The translations under genes were made by a program, and so were the position numbers. Under the pieces are notes generated by a model that did no database searches, was not told where the DNA came from, and saw nothing but the letters and a program-made list of their open reading frames with translations. From the NCBI GenBank assembly GCA_024279865.1, contig JAJRRC010000052.1:1-64000 (forward strand): a stretch of DNA of 64,000 bases, written 5' to 3'. Below, piece by piece: positions 1 to 9,506 of this stretch (position 1 is its first letter; each line of letters opens with the position of its first letter). The stretch comes from Planctomycetota bacterium (GTDB lineage: Bacteria; Planctomycetota; Phycisphaerae; Phycisphaerales; Phycisphaeraceae).

Positions 1-137
1 ATGGCAGAAGCACCCTTATTCATGGACGCATCTTCAAAGGCAATGCCGCTATTATCAGGTACGTAACGAAGCGTCGTATGCAAGCAGAAAGAAAACGGAA
101 AAAGCGAAAAATCTGGAATTCTTATAGCGCTGTCGTA

Positions 138-1433
138 CTAGGCAGCTTGGTCTTCCTGTGATACCAGAAATTTTTCAATCTGATGGATTCCCTCGAGAAT
201 ATCTGCTGCGGATTGAAAGGCAGGATTGTCCGGGTCCTTGGGCCTCAAAATAGAAGCCGTCAAGGCTGATATCTGTTCTGCTTCAAGGCTCGTCTTATCA
301 CAATGGACAAGGTCTTGAAATTCGGGATTGTGGTGTGGACGATTCATCTGGACGGCCATGTAAAAAAAATCAATGGCCTTGTCCACATGTTGAAATTTTT
401 CGCGAATGACTTTGTTGGTGATGCGACCGGAATTGGCCCACTTGCCTAGCAAGCGTTGAATTTGACTCGTCCGCATCATCTCTTCAAACAAGCTGGTGAG
501 CATGGGGCTTTGACTGAGATCTTCACCGTCTCGGACGGCAGATCCAAAATCAACAAAGCTCACCTCCCCGTTGGAAATGACAAAGTTGTCCAGCCTCAAG
601 TCCAGATGAATCACCCCGCCATCGTTGTGAAGCACGCGCAATAAGTCTGCGGTCTGTTTGGCAAATTCGATTTGGGACATGGTCTCTCCACCCAATCGAA
701 GCCAGTTGAGATACAGTCGTCTGACAAAACCCCGGTCATCTTTTTCGTAGCCGATCACCTTGGGAACCCGATGGCGATAGGATTTGGGAAGATCACGCTG
801 CAAGATATTTAAGATGGCGGTTTCACGTGTCAGGAAAATGGGGAACACATTTTCCACCAATTTGCGAGCACGTTTAACGATGGTTTCTTCTGGTATGTCC
901 GGATGTTTTTCTCGCAATCGCCATGCCACGTTGTCCAGCGTCGGGACTTCTTTGTAGACGACGTAGCCGTAGTCTGCTTGGGGGTTTCGTACGAGCTGAA
1001 CGTGATACGTAAAGCGGTCGGTCATTTGGCCAGGCAGTACCAATAGCAGTTTGCGGGCGATGAAGAAGTAGCCTTTTTTGGAAAAGCCTGGCAACCACAA
1101 TCCTGCCACGCGTGTGACAATGCGTTGGACCGAACGTTCCATAACAAACCCACCTTGATCGTGGAAATTGGCTGCGACCTGCTGAGCTTGCACCTGGTCG
1201 GTACAAACATAGACAAACTGGCCACCCCAGTGCAGATGGTCAAACACCTCTTGAGGCGTATCGGGTTCGCCGGGCGTTGAAAACCAATAGTTCTGCATGT
1301 GAGGCTTGTCAGGCACTTGGCCAAACTGTTCGTACTCTAGCGTGCCTCGGAGAATTTGTTGCTGTACCGCCCTTACCAATCGGGCCAAGGCTACCGACCG
1401 TGGTCTTGTTTGTGGATTGGGCGTACTACTCAT
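138..1433 (-). CDS. Kinase-fold protein (eukaryotic-like or LPS-kinase-like)
   Basis: Predicted phosphotransferase of about 431 aa. The C-terminal two thirds carry the kinase signature: a candidate ATP-binding Lys161 (VVYKEV), Glu204 (RETAIL), catalytic loop HLDLRLDN at 276-283 with Asp278 and Asn283, and DFG at 295-297. The N-terminal 140 residues are not recognised. The loop form also fits lipopolysaccharide kinases of the InaA/WaaP type, and the position downstream of lpxC-fabZ makes a lipid A or LPS substrate conceivable, but that is inference from context. The ATG at 1433 has no clear Shine-Dalgarno. Kinase fold fairly sure, substrate unknown. Confidence 0.75.
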   Translation of the reverse strand: MSSTPNPQTRPRSVALARLVRAVQQQILRGTLEYEQFGQVPDKPHMQNYWFSTPGEPDTPQEVFDHLHWGGQFVYVCTDQVQAQQVAANFHDQGGFVMERSVQRIVTRVAGLWLPGFSKKGYFFIARKLLLVLPGQMTDRFTYHVQLVRNPQADYGYVVYKEVPTLDNVAWRLREKHPDIPEETIVKRARKLVENVFPIFLTRETAILNILQRDLPKSYRHRVPKVIGYEKDDRGFVRRLYLNWLRLGGETMSQIEFAKQTADLLRVLHNDGGVIHLDLRLDNFVISNGEVSFVDFGSAVRDGEDLSQSPMLTSLFEEMMRTSQIQRLLGKWANSGRITNKVIREKFQHVDKAIDFFYMAVQMNRPHHNPEFQDLVHCDKTSLEAEQISALTASILRPKDPDNPAFQSAADILEGIHQIEKFLVSQEDQAA

Positions 1434-1551
1434 AAACCATTTTGTTCCAAAGCGCGCAACGAAACTACATATGCCTATTTTCGATCATCGGCGCGAAGCA
1501 CAATAGGAGTTTTTGAGCGATTGGGACATTTACCTGATTATCGGGCGTCAA

Positions 1552-1878
1552 TCAGGGTAATTTTGCACGATAGGAAGCCAAGTCCACCCGGCCGTCCACA
1601 ACTTGAACACCTTCGTCTTGAAGCATCTGCTGTTTTTTTGCAAGCCCTTGGGCAAACCCAGTCAGCTTTCCGTTCGCCCCCACCACTCGGTGGCAAGGAA
1701 CCACCGGTGCGTGGGGATTGCGATTCAGTGCCATGCCCACTGCACGATAAGCCCGACTCTTGAGCTTGTGAGCGATGTCCCCATACGTCACCACACAACC
1801 ACGTGGAATGGTCGCGGTGACTGCCCAGACGCGTTCGTTAAATGAGAGAGAATTCGTGGCTGTCTTGGATTTGAGCAT
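1552..1878 (-). CDS. ogt: Methylated-DNA--protein-cysteine methyltransferase domain
   Basis: Small protein (about 108 aa) that matches only the C-terminal DNA-binding/active-site domain of O6-alkylguanine-DNA alkyltransferase. It contains YGDIA and the active-site PCHRVVG with the acceptor cysteine present, so it is not an ATL protein, which has Trp there. The N-terminal domain of Ada/Ogt is missing, as in stand-alone MGMT-domain proteins. I start it at the ATG at 1878 (MLKSKT), preceded by GGAAG about 12 nt upstream; the longer reading frame to 1968 adds an unlikely hydrophobic extension. Role: direct reversal of O6-alkylguanine by suicidal transfer to cysteine. Confidence 0.8.
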   Translation of the reverse strand: MLKSKTATNSLSFNERVWAVTATIPRGCVVTYGDIAHKLKSRAYRAVGMALNRNPHAPVVPCHRVVGANGKLTGFAQGLAKKQQMLQDEGVQVVDGRVDLASYRAKLP

Positions 1879-1988
1879 GGGATACCAAACTTCCAAAAAA
1901 AATAGAGGCCAAGCAAAACTTCTAAAAACAAGACGCATATGACAGAATGAAATGCTGGACACACACAAAATAGACGCAAAGAAAAAGG

Positions 1989-3308
1989 CTAAGCCTGTTC
2001 TTCATCCACGAGCATAAATTTGATCTCTGCCTCAGCAGCCAATTCGTTGCCTACAAAAGCGCGACATGCCATGTGCGCCAGTTGTCGGCGAGTCCGCAGG
2101 GTCGTGGCTTCGAGCAACAATTGATCCCCAGGCGTCACGGGACGACGCAATTTGACCCGGTCCAAGCTCAACAACACCGCCAACTTGCCGGTGTGCTCAA
2201 GCTCTTGACCGACAAGCAGCCCAGCCAATTGAGCCATCGCTTCAACAATCAAAACGCCAGGCATGATCGGCGTGCCGGGATAGTGGCCTTGGAAAAACGG
2301 CTCATTGATGGTTACATTTTTAATGCCCACCGCACGCTTGGAACCCTGAACCTCCAACACCCGATCCACCAACAACATCGGATACCGGTGCGGCAAAATA
2401 CGACTCAACTGCCGAATGTCCAAAAGCGAGTTGTTCTTGGCCAACTGGGTGCGACGTTGTTCACGGTACTGCTTGATCAACTCACGACACAATTCATGAT
2501 TTAACGCGTGGCCTGACTTGTACGCCACGATGCGTCCTTGAATCGGAACGCCCAGTAAATACAAATCGCCAATCAGATCGACAATCTTGTGACGAACCGG
2601 TTCATCATCAAAACGATAGGCATTGTCGCCCATCGGGCCATCACGGTTGATGACCAGAATATCCTGAGGTGTGAGATGTTTACCCAGGCCAGCGGATCGC
2701 AATTCGCGGACATCAGATTCTAGAACAAACGTGCGGGCTGGGGCGATCTGCTTGGCGTAATCACCATGCTCCAGATCAAACACCCTTAACTGATGGCCAA
2801 TGGCTTTGTGCTCTGCGTAGTCCAATTCGTAGACCACCTGCATCTGCTCTTTGTCGCAAGGCAATGCCGCGACCATGGCATCGCCATGACTCACTGAAAT
2901 CGGCGTATCAATCACCAGCGTCCGCCGCGGCGCTTGCGTGGACTGCACCCCTGCCTGTTCTAGAACATCCATATAAGGCTTGGCAGACCCATCGGCTCCG
3001 GGTAATTCCAGAGCGTCAATTTCAACAATCACATTGTCAATATGCAAGCCCGCCAAAGCACTGAGGCAATGCTCGGTGGTCATGACGGTTGCTTTGCCGT
3101 TGCGAAGCATGGTCCGGCGATCTTCCTGCACCACATGGTCGATAGAGGCGGGTATTTCCTTACCACCAAGGTCTTTTCGGACAAAGACCACGCCATGATC
3201 AGGCGGCGCTGGTTGAAACGTCACCACAACTTCCTGGCCGGTGAATAGTCCGCGGCCGGAAAATGAAACTTCTTTGCCAATGGTTTGTTGATATTGAGTC
3301 ACAGTCAT
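1989..3308 (-). CDS. lpxC/fabZ: Bifunctional LpxC-FabZ (lipid A deacetylase / 3-hydroxyacyl-ACP dehydratase)
   Basis: Fusion of two cytoplasmic enzymes. Residues about 1-285 are UDP-3-O-acyl-GlcNAc deacetylase, the committed step of lipid A synthesis: the Zn ligands are visible as His81 (TTEHCLSAL), His241 and Asp245 (HKIVD), with His268 (SGHALNH) also in the active site. Residues about 300-440 are the FabZ hot-dog dehydratase with PHRYPMLLVDR, catalytic His343 (GHYPGTP) and Glu357 (PGVLIVEAMAQ). Such fusions are known in Bacteroidota and planctomycetes. It lies 13 nt after lpxD in the same operon. GTG at 3311 and ATG at 3308 are both possible starts; ATG is preferred. Confidence 0.95.
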   Translation of the reverse strand: MTVTQYQQTIGKEVSFSGRGLFTGQEVVVTFQPAPPDHGVVFVRKDLGGKEIPASIDHVVQEDRRTMLRNGKATVMTTEHCLSALAGLHIDNVIVEIDALELPGADGSAKPYMDVLEQAGVQSTQAPRRTLVIDTPISVSHGDAMVAALPCDKEQMQVVYELDYAEHKAIGHQLRVFDLEHGDYAKQIAPARTFVLESDVRELRSAGLGKHLTPQDILVINRDGPMGDNAYRFDDEPVRHKIVDLIGDLYLLGVPIQGRIVAYKSGHALNHELCRELIKQYREQRRTQLAKNNSLLDIRQLSRILPHRYPMLLVDRVLEVQGSKRAVGIKNVTINEPFFQGHYPGTPIMPGVLIVEAMAQLAGLLVGQELEHTGKLAVLLSLDRVKLRRPVTPGDQLLLEATTLRTRRQLAHMACRAFVGNELAAEAEIKFMLVDEEQA

Positions 3309-3321
3309 CACCGTTTACAGA

Positions 3322-4353
3322 TCAGTCGTTAAATTTCCGCATAAATTCTTTGTACTTTTTAAGCATCCCAGGCAATTGTCGAATGGCGACGTGTTCACGC
3401 TTGGCCAAGTTAAATTCCCGAGCAGGCACGCCTGCCCAGGTTTCTCCTGCGGGGATATCGTTCATCACGGCTGAACAGCCGCCGAGCTTCACGCCATCAC
3501 CAATCGTGATGTTATCACGAAAACCTGTTTGGCCTCCGATTTGTACGCCGTGGCCGATGGTCACGGTTCCAGCGATCCCGACTTGGGCGGCAATGAGGCA
3601 GCCTTGGCCTATTTCACAGTTATGTGCAATTTGGCAGAGGTTGTCGATTTTCGTTCCTGCGCCGATTCGGGTGGCCGAAAACTTGCCTCGGTCGATACAG
3701 GTGTTGGCTCCGATTTCGACATGATCGCCGATTTCCACTGTCCCGATGTGTGGGATTTTCACCGCAGAACGGCCATCATCAGACGGTCGATAGCCAAACC
3801 CATCAGCTCCGATAACCGCATTGGAATGAATGATGACATGTTGGCCGATGGTGCAGCGTTCACGAATCACCACCCCGCAATAAAGTTCACAATGGGCCCC
3901 CACGGTGCTTTGATCTTGAATGTGAACACTGTTGTGTAGCACGCTGCTGTGGCCGATCTGAACGTTTGGCCCGATCACGCAATGCGGCCCAATAACGACA
4001 TCTTCGCCAAGGGTGACGGATGGATCGATTTGTGCGGTGGAATGGATGCCTATGGCGGGTACCAAAGCTGGTGGAGCAAAAAGATCAAGCACCATATTCA
4101 ATGCCAAATCTGCGTCCGCCACAACAATGACCGCCCGATCATGATCGGGCAATTCAAGGTCTTCGCCCACAAGCACCACGCCAGCCTTTGAATCAAGCCA
4201 AGCATCGACAAATGGCTCACTGCGAATAAACGAAAGCTGATCGGCCCCCGCGCGATCGAGCGTTTCGATCCCGCTGATGGTCATGTCTGCTGGCCCCGCG
4301 ACGAGAACCCCCTTCACATGGGCGGTAATCTGTTGGGTGGTCAAAGTAGGCAT
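3322..4353 (-). CDS. lpxD: UDP-3-O-acylglucosamine N-acyltransferase
   Basis: Third enzyme of lipid A synthesis; N-acylates the LpxC product using acyl-ACP. An N-terminal uridine-binding domain (about 100 aa) is followed by a left-handed beta-helix of hexapeptide repeats ([23 protein letters not shown] and others) with the family landmarks [16 protein letters not shown] and QIAHN, the last holding the catalytic histidine. The ATG at 4353 (MPTLTT) is chosen because AGGA lies about 11 nt upstream and it matches the usual LpxD N-terminus; an in-frame ATG at 4386 would add 11 residues. Sits between ompH and lpxC-fabZ in the minus-strand operon. Confidence 0.95.
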   Translation of the reverse strand: MPTLTTQQITAHVKGVLVAGPADMTISGIETLDRAGADQLSFIRSEPFVDAWLDSKAGVVLVGEDLELPDHDRAVIVVADADLALNMVLDLFAPPALVPAIGIHSTAQIDPSVTLGEDVVIGPHCVIGPNVQIGHSSVLHNSVHIQDQSTVGAHCELYCGVVIRERCTIGQHVIIHSNAVIGADGFGYRPSDDGRSAVKIPHIGTVEIGDHVEIGANTCIDRGKFSATRIGAGTKIDNLCQIAHNCEIGQGCLIAAQVGIAGTVTIGHGVQIGGQTGFRDNITIGDGVKLGGCSAVMNDIPAGETWAGVPAREFNLAKREHVAIRQLPGMLKKYKEFMRKFND

Positions 4354-4426
4354 ACGCGAATCATCCTGGGCATGAAATGTGGCCACGGATCAAATGATCC
4401 CTTAAGCCAGCCATTTTACCTTCTTA

Positions 4427-5011
4427 TCAACGACGGTTTTTCCATTCATTGTTCATTCGCAAAACAACCTGATCGGTCAGGTCCAGATCATTGCTGACCC
4501 ACAGAACCTTGCGAAGAGCAATAATCGCGCTGAGAGCTTCGGGTTTGATCTTGCGGAATGACGGTGTTTTTTCTTTGAACATCACCATGGAGTAACTGTT
4601 TTCCGAGGCCACTTTACCAATGGTGTTCAACAGTTTGTGGTACATGTTGCCGATCTGAAGCACGCGTTCAGAGCTAAGAGAAATCTGTTTGAACTTCCAC
4701 CAGGCTTCAGCTTCGATGGCGCGAAGCTGAAATTCGTCAAACTTCTGCTTAAAAGCATCGGTTCCTGCTTGGAGCAATTCAAGGTCTTCTTGCAATTGCT
4801 TGAGCTTGTTACGACGGCTGGTGTGTTCTTCTTTGATTCGTTCGTATTGTGTTTTGATGTCCGCTTCAATTTGGGTCATCTGATCCAGCGAATTCATCGC
4901 CTTTTCAACATCCACCACAGCCACGCCCGTGGCTGCACCCTCAACAAGGCCAGTCGTCACAGACAACAGCAGTGCTGCGACCAATGAAAGAGCTAATTTT
5001 TGTTTCATCAT
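4427..5011 (-). CDS. ompH: OmpH/Skp-family periplasmic chaperone
   Basis: Exported chaperone for unfolded outer-membrane proteins. It begins with a signal peptide (residues 1-26, hydrophobic LALSLVAALLLSV) followed by VAVVDVEKAM, the conserved Skp start, and a long charged alpha-helical arm (about residues 45-125). The total of 194 aa is in the normal Skp range. GGAG lies 8 nt before the ATG-ATG start. Position between bamA and lpxD is the classical arrangement, so it probably delivers clients to BamA. Confidence 0.9.
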   Translation of the reverse strand: MMKQKLALSLVAALLLSVTTGLVEGAATGVAVVDVEKAMNSLDQMTQIEADIKTQYERIKEEHTSRRNKLKQLQEDLELLQAGTDAFKQKFDEFQLRAIEAEAWWKFKQISLSSERVLQIGNMYHKLLNTIGKVASENSYSMVMFKEKTPSFRKIKPEALSAIIALRKVLWVSNDLDLTDQVVLRMNNEWKNRR

Positions 5012-5166
5012 TTTTATTCTCCAAAGCAGTTAAAGTACATACCCATTGGCATTACAGCCATGTATCAGATCAGGATGCAAGCAATTCAGCAATCTCATTT
5101 TGAGTCAGACGAAAACGCCTCTTGCTTTTATAAGCTTCCCGATATTTTTACTATTCTAACTTATTA

Positions 5167-7566
5167 TTAAAAGGGCAAGGCAATATCAAAGCTGAACACC
5201 TGGGTGGAATCATTGCTTTGCTTCATCACAGGCACTGCCAGATCAAACGCGAAAGGGGCTTGGCCTAGGAATGGGATCTTCAAACGCAAGCCCGTTCCGA
5301 CGGTCACGCGGTAATCGCTGATACCAAAAGATTCTTCGATGGTGCCTGTGTCGCTGAAGAAGACCATGCGAATGATGTCTTGATAGATGGGAACACTGTA
5401 TTCAAGTCCCATGAGAAATAGCCAATCGCCGCCGATGGATTCATCGGTTTCGGTGCCGTTGGCATTGGTTCCAAACGGGCCCACGCCTCGGAAATCAAAG
5501 CCACGGAACGTGCGATGACCGCCCGCGAAAAAGCGTTCAAAAATGGGAGCTTCGTTGTCTTCAAGGATATAGCCCATTTTCGAGCGGAAGCTCAACACCG
5601 TCTTGCGACCGAGGAAATCTTCATCCACCGACCAGAATTTCTTAAATTCCACACTGGCCTTGGTGAACTGATAATCACCGCCCAAAGCACCCACGCGTGA
5701 AAGACCCACGCTAAAACGACTGCCCTGGGTGGGGAACATGCGACTGTCCACCGTCGAGCGAGACAGGCTACCCGTCACGGAGGTGAGCAAGCTTTGCCCG
5801 ATCACACTGGTAAAGTCTGCCGGGGCCGTGGGTTGAATATTGGAGACATCTACTTTTTCACCACGAAAACCGATGCGGCCGGCCCAGACATCGCCAAAAC
5901 GCTGGCCAAAGCCAACATTCGCACCCACACGTTCTTCATCAAAATCGTTACGGTTGCGATTGAAGAAAAACAGGCTTGAATCAAAAGAATACTGTGAATC
6001 GAACAGGTAAGGTTCTGCAAAGTTGATTGAGTAATTGCTCACTTCATCACCCGGCTGCAAGACCAAGCTAAAGGATTGACCCGCACCACGGAGGGCTTTG
6101 CCGGTGATAAATTCGCTGAAGCTTTCAGGCATATCACCAATATCAAAGTTGCGTTGACGCAGTTCAATGGCACCGAGAATACCTGCATCAGAACTGATGC
6201 CTGCACCGAAGCTGATGCTGCCTGTGTTTTGTTCTTTAACTTCGATGAGCACGTCGCGGGTTTCATCAACGGTTTCGCCGAGGATACTGATCTTGGCATC
6301 GCTGAACAGGGCTGAACCACTCAAACGCTTGCGGGTGGTTTCTAAGCCCGTGCGGTCAAAGCGACGGCCGGGCCTCATGCCTCGGGTCTGACGGAGGATG
6401 ACGTTGTCTTTGGTGATTTGATTGCCACGCACAGCGACTTTGCCGACGAGGTAAGGCGAACCTTCTTTGATCCGCACCACCACGTCAACTTTGGGTTCAT
6501 TGTCATGAAAGAGACGTTGGATTTGAACCGTGGTTTCGATGAAACCTTGCTTGCCATAAAGATCAATGATGTTTTGATTGCTCTTTTTAAGAAAATTCGT
6601 CGAAAACACATCACCTTGTCGCAAGGCCATGGCCTCGATGATCTGGGCTTCGCCGTACAGTTCATTGCCTTCAACACGAACGGAGGAGACGGTGTACTGT
6701 AAGCCTTCAGAAATCACAAAGGTCACATTGGCATCACGCTGATTGGGTGATGCTTCGATGGTACGGTCTGCCTGGGCATCCAGATAGCCCCGGTTGCGGT
6801 AATACTGACGAATGCGGTCTGCATCATCATCCAGTGCGTTGCGGCTCAATTCACCATTGCGAAGCAACAGGAAATAGGTTTTAGAACGCACTTGGCTGCG
6901 AATTTCTTTGTCGCTGAAGACTTGGTTGCCTTCAAATTTCATTTGACGGATACGGATTTTGGGTCCTTCTCGCACATGGAACAGCAGCACGCCTGATTCT
7001 TCAAGCAGTTGACGGTCTAGAACGACTTCGGTCATGAAGAAGCCTTTTTCTTCGTAAGCGCGTTTGATTTGGCTCAGGGCTCGGTCAATTAAGAACGCAT
7101 CGACGGGGTCACCTGTTCGCAGCACGACCAAAGCGAGGAGTTCTTGATCGTTTAGCGTTTTATTACCGACGACACGGACATCGCTGATCAGGGGCTGTTC
7201 GTCAAAGATATATTTGATAACGAGACTGCCATTGGGCAGTTGCTGGACCTGGGTCTGCACGGTTTTAAATCGTCCGAGGTGGGTCAATCGAACCACGTCT
7301 TGGGCCACGACCTGTGGGTCGTATGGATCGCCGGTGGCTTGACGGATTTGGTTGCGAACGAGTTGTTCGGAGACTTTTTTGAGGCCGACGATTTCAAGGG
7401 TCGCCACGGGCCGGCCTTTGAGGTCGATACTCTGGGCTGAAGCTTCATTTAACATGAAGAATTGAGAAATAAAACCGGGGGTAATGCCGGGGGTGATCCC
7501 TAAGATCAGTGCCAAGAGGGTGACCAGACCACACCCACGCCATAAACGTTGCCAACGATTGTTCAT
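5167..7566 (-). CDS. bamA: Outer-membrane assembly factor BamA
   Basis: Omp85 protein of about 800 aa that inserts beta-barrels into the outer membrane. After a signal sequence come POTRA repeats (for example VVGLKKVSEQLVRNQ, VVGNKTLNDQELL, FEGNQVFSDKEI, VEGNELYGEAQI, VRGNQITKDNVI) and a C-terminal barrel with the loop-6 motif FRGFDFRGVGP. It ends in Phe, as expected of a beta-signal. The ATG at 7566 gives a compact signal peptide; an in-frame ATG at 7629 would add 21 residues, preceded by a strong GGAGGAGAGG that serves a three-codon mini-ORF. The signal region contains ITPGITPG, encoded by a copy of the G-rich repeat tract. Confidence 0.95.
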   Translation of the reverse strand: MNNRWQRLWRGCGLVTLLALILGITPGITPGFISQFFMLNEASAQSIDLKGRPVATLEIVGLKKVSEQLVRNQIRQATGDPYDPQVVAQDVVRLTHLGRFKTVQTQVQQLPNGSLVIKYIFDEQPLISDVRVVGNKTLNDQELLALVVLRTGDPVDAFLIDRALSQIKRAYEEKGFFMTEVVLDRQLLEESGVLLFHVREGPKIRIRQMKFEGNQVFSDKEIRSQVRSKTYFLLLRNGELSRNALDDDADRIRQYYRNRGYLDAQADRTIEASPNQRDANVTFVISEGLQYTVSSVRVEGNELYGEAQIIEAMALRQGDVFSTNFLKKSNQNIIDLYGKQGFIETTVQIQRLFHDNEPKVDVVVRIKEGSPYLVGKVAVRGNQITKDNVILRQTRGMRPGRRFDRTGLETTRKRLSGSALFSDAKISILGETVDETRDVLIEVKEQNTGSISFGAGISSDAGILGAIELRQRNFDIGDMPESFSEFITGKALRGAGQSFSLVLQPGDEVSNYSINFAEPYLFDSQYSFDSSLFFFNRNRNDFDEERVGANVGFGQRFGDVWAGRIGFRGEKVDVSNIQPTAPADFTSVIGQSLLTSVTGSLSRSTVDSRMFPTQGSRFSVGLSRVGALGGDYQFTKASVEFKKFWSVDEDFLGRKTVLSFRSKMGYILEDNEAPIFERFFAGGHRTFRGFDFRGVGPFGTNANGTETDESIGGDWLFLMGLEYSVPIYQDIIRMVFFSDTGTIEESFGISDYRVTVGTGLRLKIPFLGQAPFAFDLAVPVMKQSNDSTQVFSFDIALPF
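7475..7500. repeat. GC tract in the bamA signal region
   Basis: Two CCGGGGGTRAT-like units in tandem. They encode the ITPGITPG duplication in the BamA leader and resemble the units at 24279-24340. Confidence 0.6.
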
Positions 7567-7660
7567 ATATGTTGCCTGCTTCCGTAACTTCTGCGCCTGT
7601 TTCCACCGGGCGAAATAGAGAGAGTTCATAGTCTAGCGACCCATGGCCTCTCCTCCAAAC

Positions 7661-7728
7661 GCCCCCCCCGGAAGTTCCCCCGGAAGCACCCCGGAAGCAC
7701 CCCCGGAAATCCCCCGGAAATTTCCCCA
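7661..7728. repeat. GC tract upstream of bamA
   Basis: Five CCCCCGGAA units ending variously in GTT, GCA or ATT. The units are not multiples of three here, unlike the coding copies. The remainder of the gap between bamA and the permease gene (to about 7920) shows only the TATAAG box before 7938. Confidence 0.85.
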
Positions 7729-7921
7729 CCAGGTTCTGTGAAAACAGCCTTGCCTTGACCTTTTTTATCAGACTTTTGACAAAATCGAGTCTCTGGCCTT
7801 GTGCCCAAGGCATCCTCTTGCGGAAATTTGAAGGAAACTAATTTCTTGCGCAATCAAATTCTCCGACGCAAGCATGGGAGATTTTTTGACTACCCTCAAA
7901 CGCGAACAATGCCTCGGATTG

Positions 7922-7927
7922 GTATAA
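7922..7927 (+). promoter_or_regulatory. -10 box of the SCO1 operon, leaderless start
   Basis: TATAAG lies 10 nt before the ATG at 7938, so transcription would begin at or next to that codon. This supports 7938 over the in-frame ATG at 7929. Confidence 0.45.
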
Positions 7928-7937
7928 GATGTTTCAG

Positions 7938-8762
7938 ATGACAACGAATTCCACCCTAACAATGACGCCCCCAGCAAGGCGAGGCAACCTGTTTACCGCA
8001 TCACTTTCTTTGTGGCGACGAGAAATGGTTCGTTTTTTCCGACAAAAAAACCGAGTCGTCGGCTCAGTGGCCACCCCTTTTATGTTCTGGCTGTTACTTG
8101 GAGCAGGGCTGGACCGTAGTTTCCAAATCCCCGACATTGAGGGTGGATACATGGTCTATTTTTATCCAGGCACGATTATGCTGGTGCTGCTGTTCACTGC
8201 CATTTTCTCCACCATCAGCGTCATTGAGGACCGCAAAGAAGGGTTCCTCCAAGGCATTTTGGTGGCCCCGGTTCCCCGATTGGCCATTGTCATGGGCAAA
8301 GTTCTAGGCGGCGCGACCATTGCGACGGTTCAGGGAATGATTTTCCTGGCCTTTTGGCCCGTGATTGGTGCTTGGCCTGGGATTGGGATGATGGCGGGGG
8401 CTGTTGGGATCATGTTTTTGCTATCGATTGGGCTGACTGCGATGAGCATGTGTTTTGCGTGGCCTTGCGATTCAACTGCGGGCTACCATGCGATTATGAA
8501 CCTGCTCTTGATGCCGATGTGGTTTTTATCGGGAGCCATGTTCCCATTGACCCAATCGCCGATCTGGATGCGGGTGGTGATGTACGCCAATCCGTTGACC
8601 TATGGGCAATCGGCGTTGACGGCCGTGCTGCGTAACACGCCAGGCGACACCGGACTGTTACCGATGCCGCTGCTTATTGGCATCAGTTTTGGGTTTACTG
8701 CTTTTTGGGTCTGGGTCGCCAGCACGATTGTAAATCGACCCCGTCGTGATGGAACCTCCTAA
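7938..8762 (+). CDS. ABC-2 type transporter permease
   Basis: Integral membrane permease of about 274 aa with six predicted membrane segments and the ABC-2 core (MVYFYPGTIMLVLLFTAIF, EDRKEGFLQGILVAPVPR). The ATPase that must drive it is not in the window. It overlaps the SCO1 gene by one nucleotide and belongs to the same transcript, so a role in cytochrome oxidase assembly or copper/haem handling is a reasonable inference. The start at 7938 follows a TATAAG box by 10 nt. Confidence 0.85.
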   Translation: MTTNSTLTMTPPARRGNLFTASLSLWRREMVRFFRQKNRVVGSVATPFMFWLLLGAGLDRSFQIPDIEGGYMVYFYPGTIMLVLLFTAIFSTISVIEDRKEGFLQGILVAPVPRLAIVMGKVLGGATIATVQGMIFLAFWPVIGAWPGIGMMAGAVGIMFLLSIGLTAMSMCFAWPCDSTAGYHAIMNLLLMPMWFLSGAMFPLTQSPIWMRVVMYANPLTYGQSALTAVLRNTPGDTGLLPMPLLIGISFGFTAFWVWVASTIVNRPRRDGTS

Positions 8763-9499
8763 TGCAACGAAACACCTTGCTTATTGTTCTTTTGGCGGTG
8801 GTGTCCTTGGCGACCTCGCTCTTAATTGGCCTGCGAGTGGCGCAAAAACAGACCCCTGCCCCCGGAAATTCCCCCGGAAATTTTGGGGGGAATGCCAAGG
8901 GGACTTCCGGGGGTTCCGGGGGTTCCGGGGGAGCCGGGGGAGCCGGGGGCTTGATGGTTGCCAAGGGCCAGCTTCCGGGGGTTCCTGTGTTGGTGCAGTT
9001 GCCTGACTTTGTTTTGACGGAGCGGTCGGGCGACGCTTTTGGCGCAGAGCAGCTTCGTGGCAAGGTTTGGGTCGCCAATTTTGTCTTCACGCGATGTGCA
9101 GGCCCGTGCCCGATGATCACCTCTCGCATGGCACAATTACAACTGGATCTACAAAACCAGCCCCATTGGGACGATGTGCGACTGGTCAGCATCAGCGTCG
9201 ACCCCGAATACGACACCCCCACGGTTCTAACGGAGCGGGCCCGCATCGCCAAGTCCGATCAAGCTCAATGGCTTTGGCTCACCGGTTCACGGGACGCGAT
9301 TTGGTTTTTGATCCGTGATGGCTTTAAATTGCCTCTCCTCGAAGGGGAACCCACCAGTGAGAGCCCGATTGTGCATAGTCAAAAGTTTGTGCTGGTAGAT
9401 CGGCAACTGCGTATCCGAGGCTATTACGAAGGCCTTGATGATGCCAGTCGTCAACAAATGAAAACGGACCTGCAACGCCTGTTGGCAGAATCGAACTAA
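8762..9499 (+). CDS. SCO1/SenC/PrrC-family copper metallochaperone
   Basis: Membrane-anchored thioredoxin-fold protein that delivers copper to the CuA site of cytochrome c oxidase. One N-terminal membrane helix (residues about 5-25) is followed by the SCO domain with the Cu-binding CAGPC (Cys112, Cys116), the SISVDPEYDTP strand and His205 (SPIVHSQKF). Residues about 32-63 are a Pro-Gly-Asn then Gly-Ser-Ala linker encoded by the repeat tract, placed between anchor and domain where length is tolerated. The ATG overlaps the permease stop codon; DUF420 follows after 7 nt. Confidence 0.93.
   Translation: MQRNTLLIVLLAVVSLATSLLIGLRVAQKQTPAPGNSPGNFGGNAKGTSGGSGGSGGAGGAGGLMVAKGQLPGVPVLVQLPDFVLTERSGDAFGAEQLRGKVWVANFVFTRCAGPCPMITSRMAQLQLDLQNQPHWDDVRLVSISVDPEYDTPTVLTERARIAKSDQAQWLWLTGSRDAIWFLIRDGFKLPLLEGEPTSESPIVHSQKFVLVDRQLRIRGYYEGLDDASRQQMKTDLQRLLAESN
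8858..8950. repeat. GC tract in the SCO1 linker (C arm then G arm)
   Basis: Two CCCCCGGAAATT units, then five G5 runs separated by TTCC or AGCC. The G strand fits the classical quadruplex pattern, and every coding unit is 9 or 12 nt, so the frame stays open. Confidence 0.95.
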
Positions 9500-9506
9500 T
9501 TCAATC

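Noticed and set aside
3-161. Open plus-strand frame from the window edge ending TGA at 161, rich in Lys/Arg
   Set aside because: Could be the tail of a gene, but it overlaps the 3' end of the kinase gene by 24 nt, is only 52 codons long and matches nothing I know.
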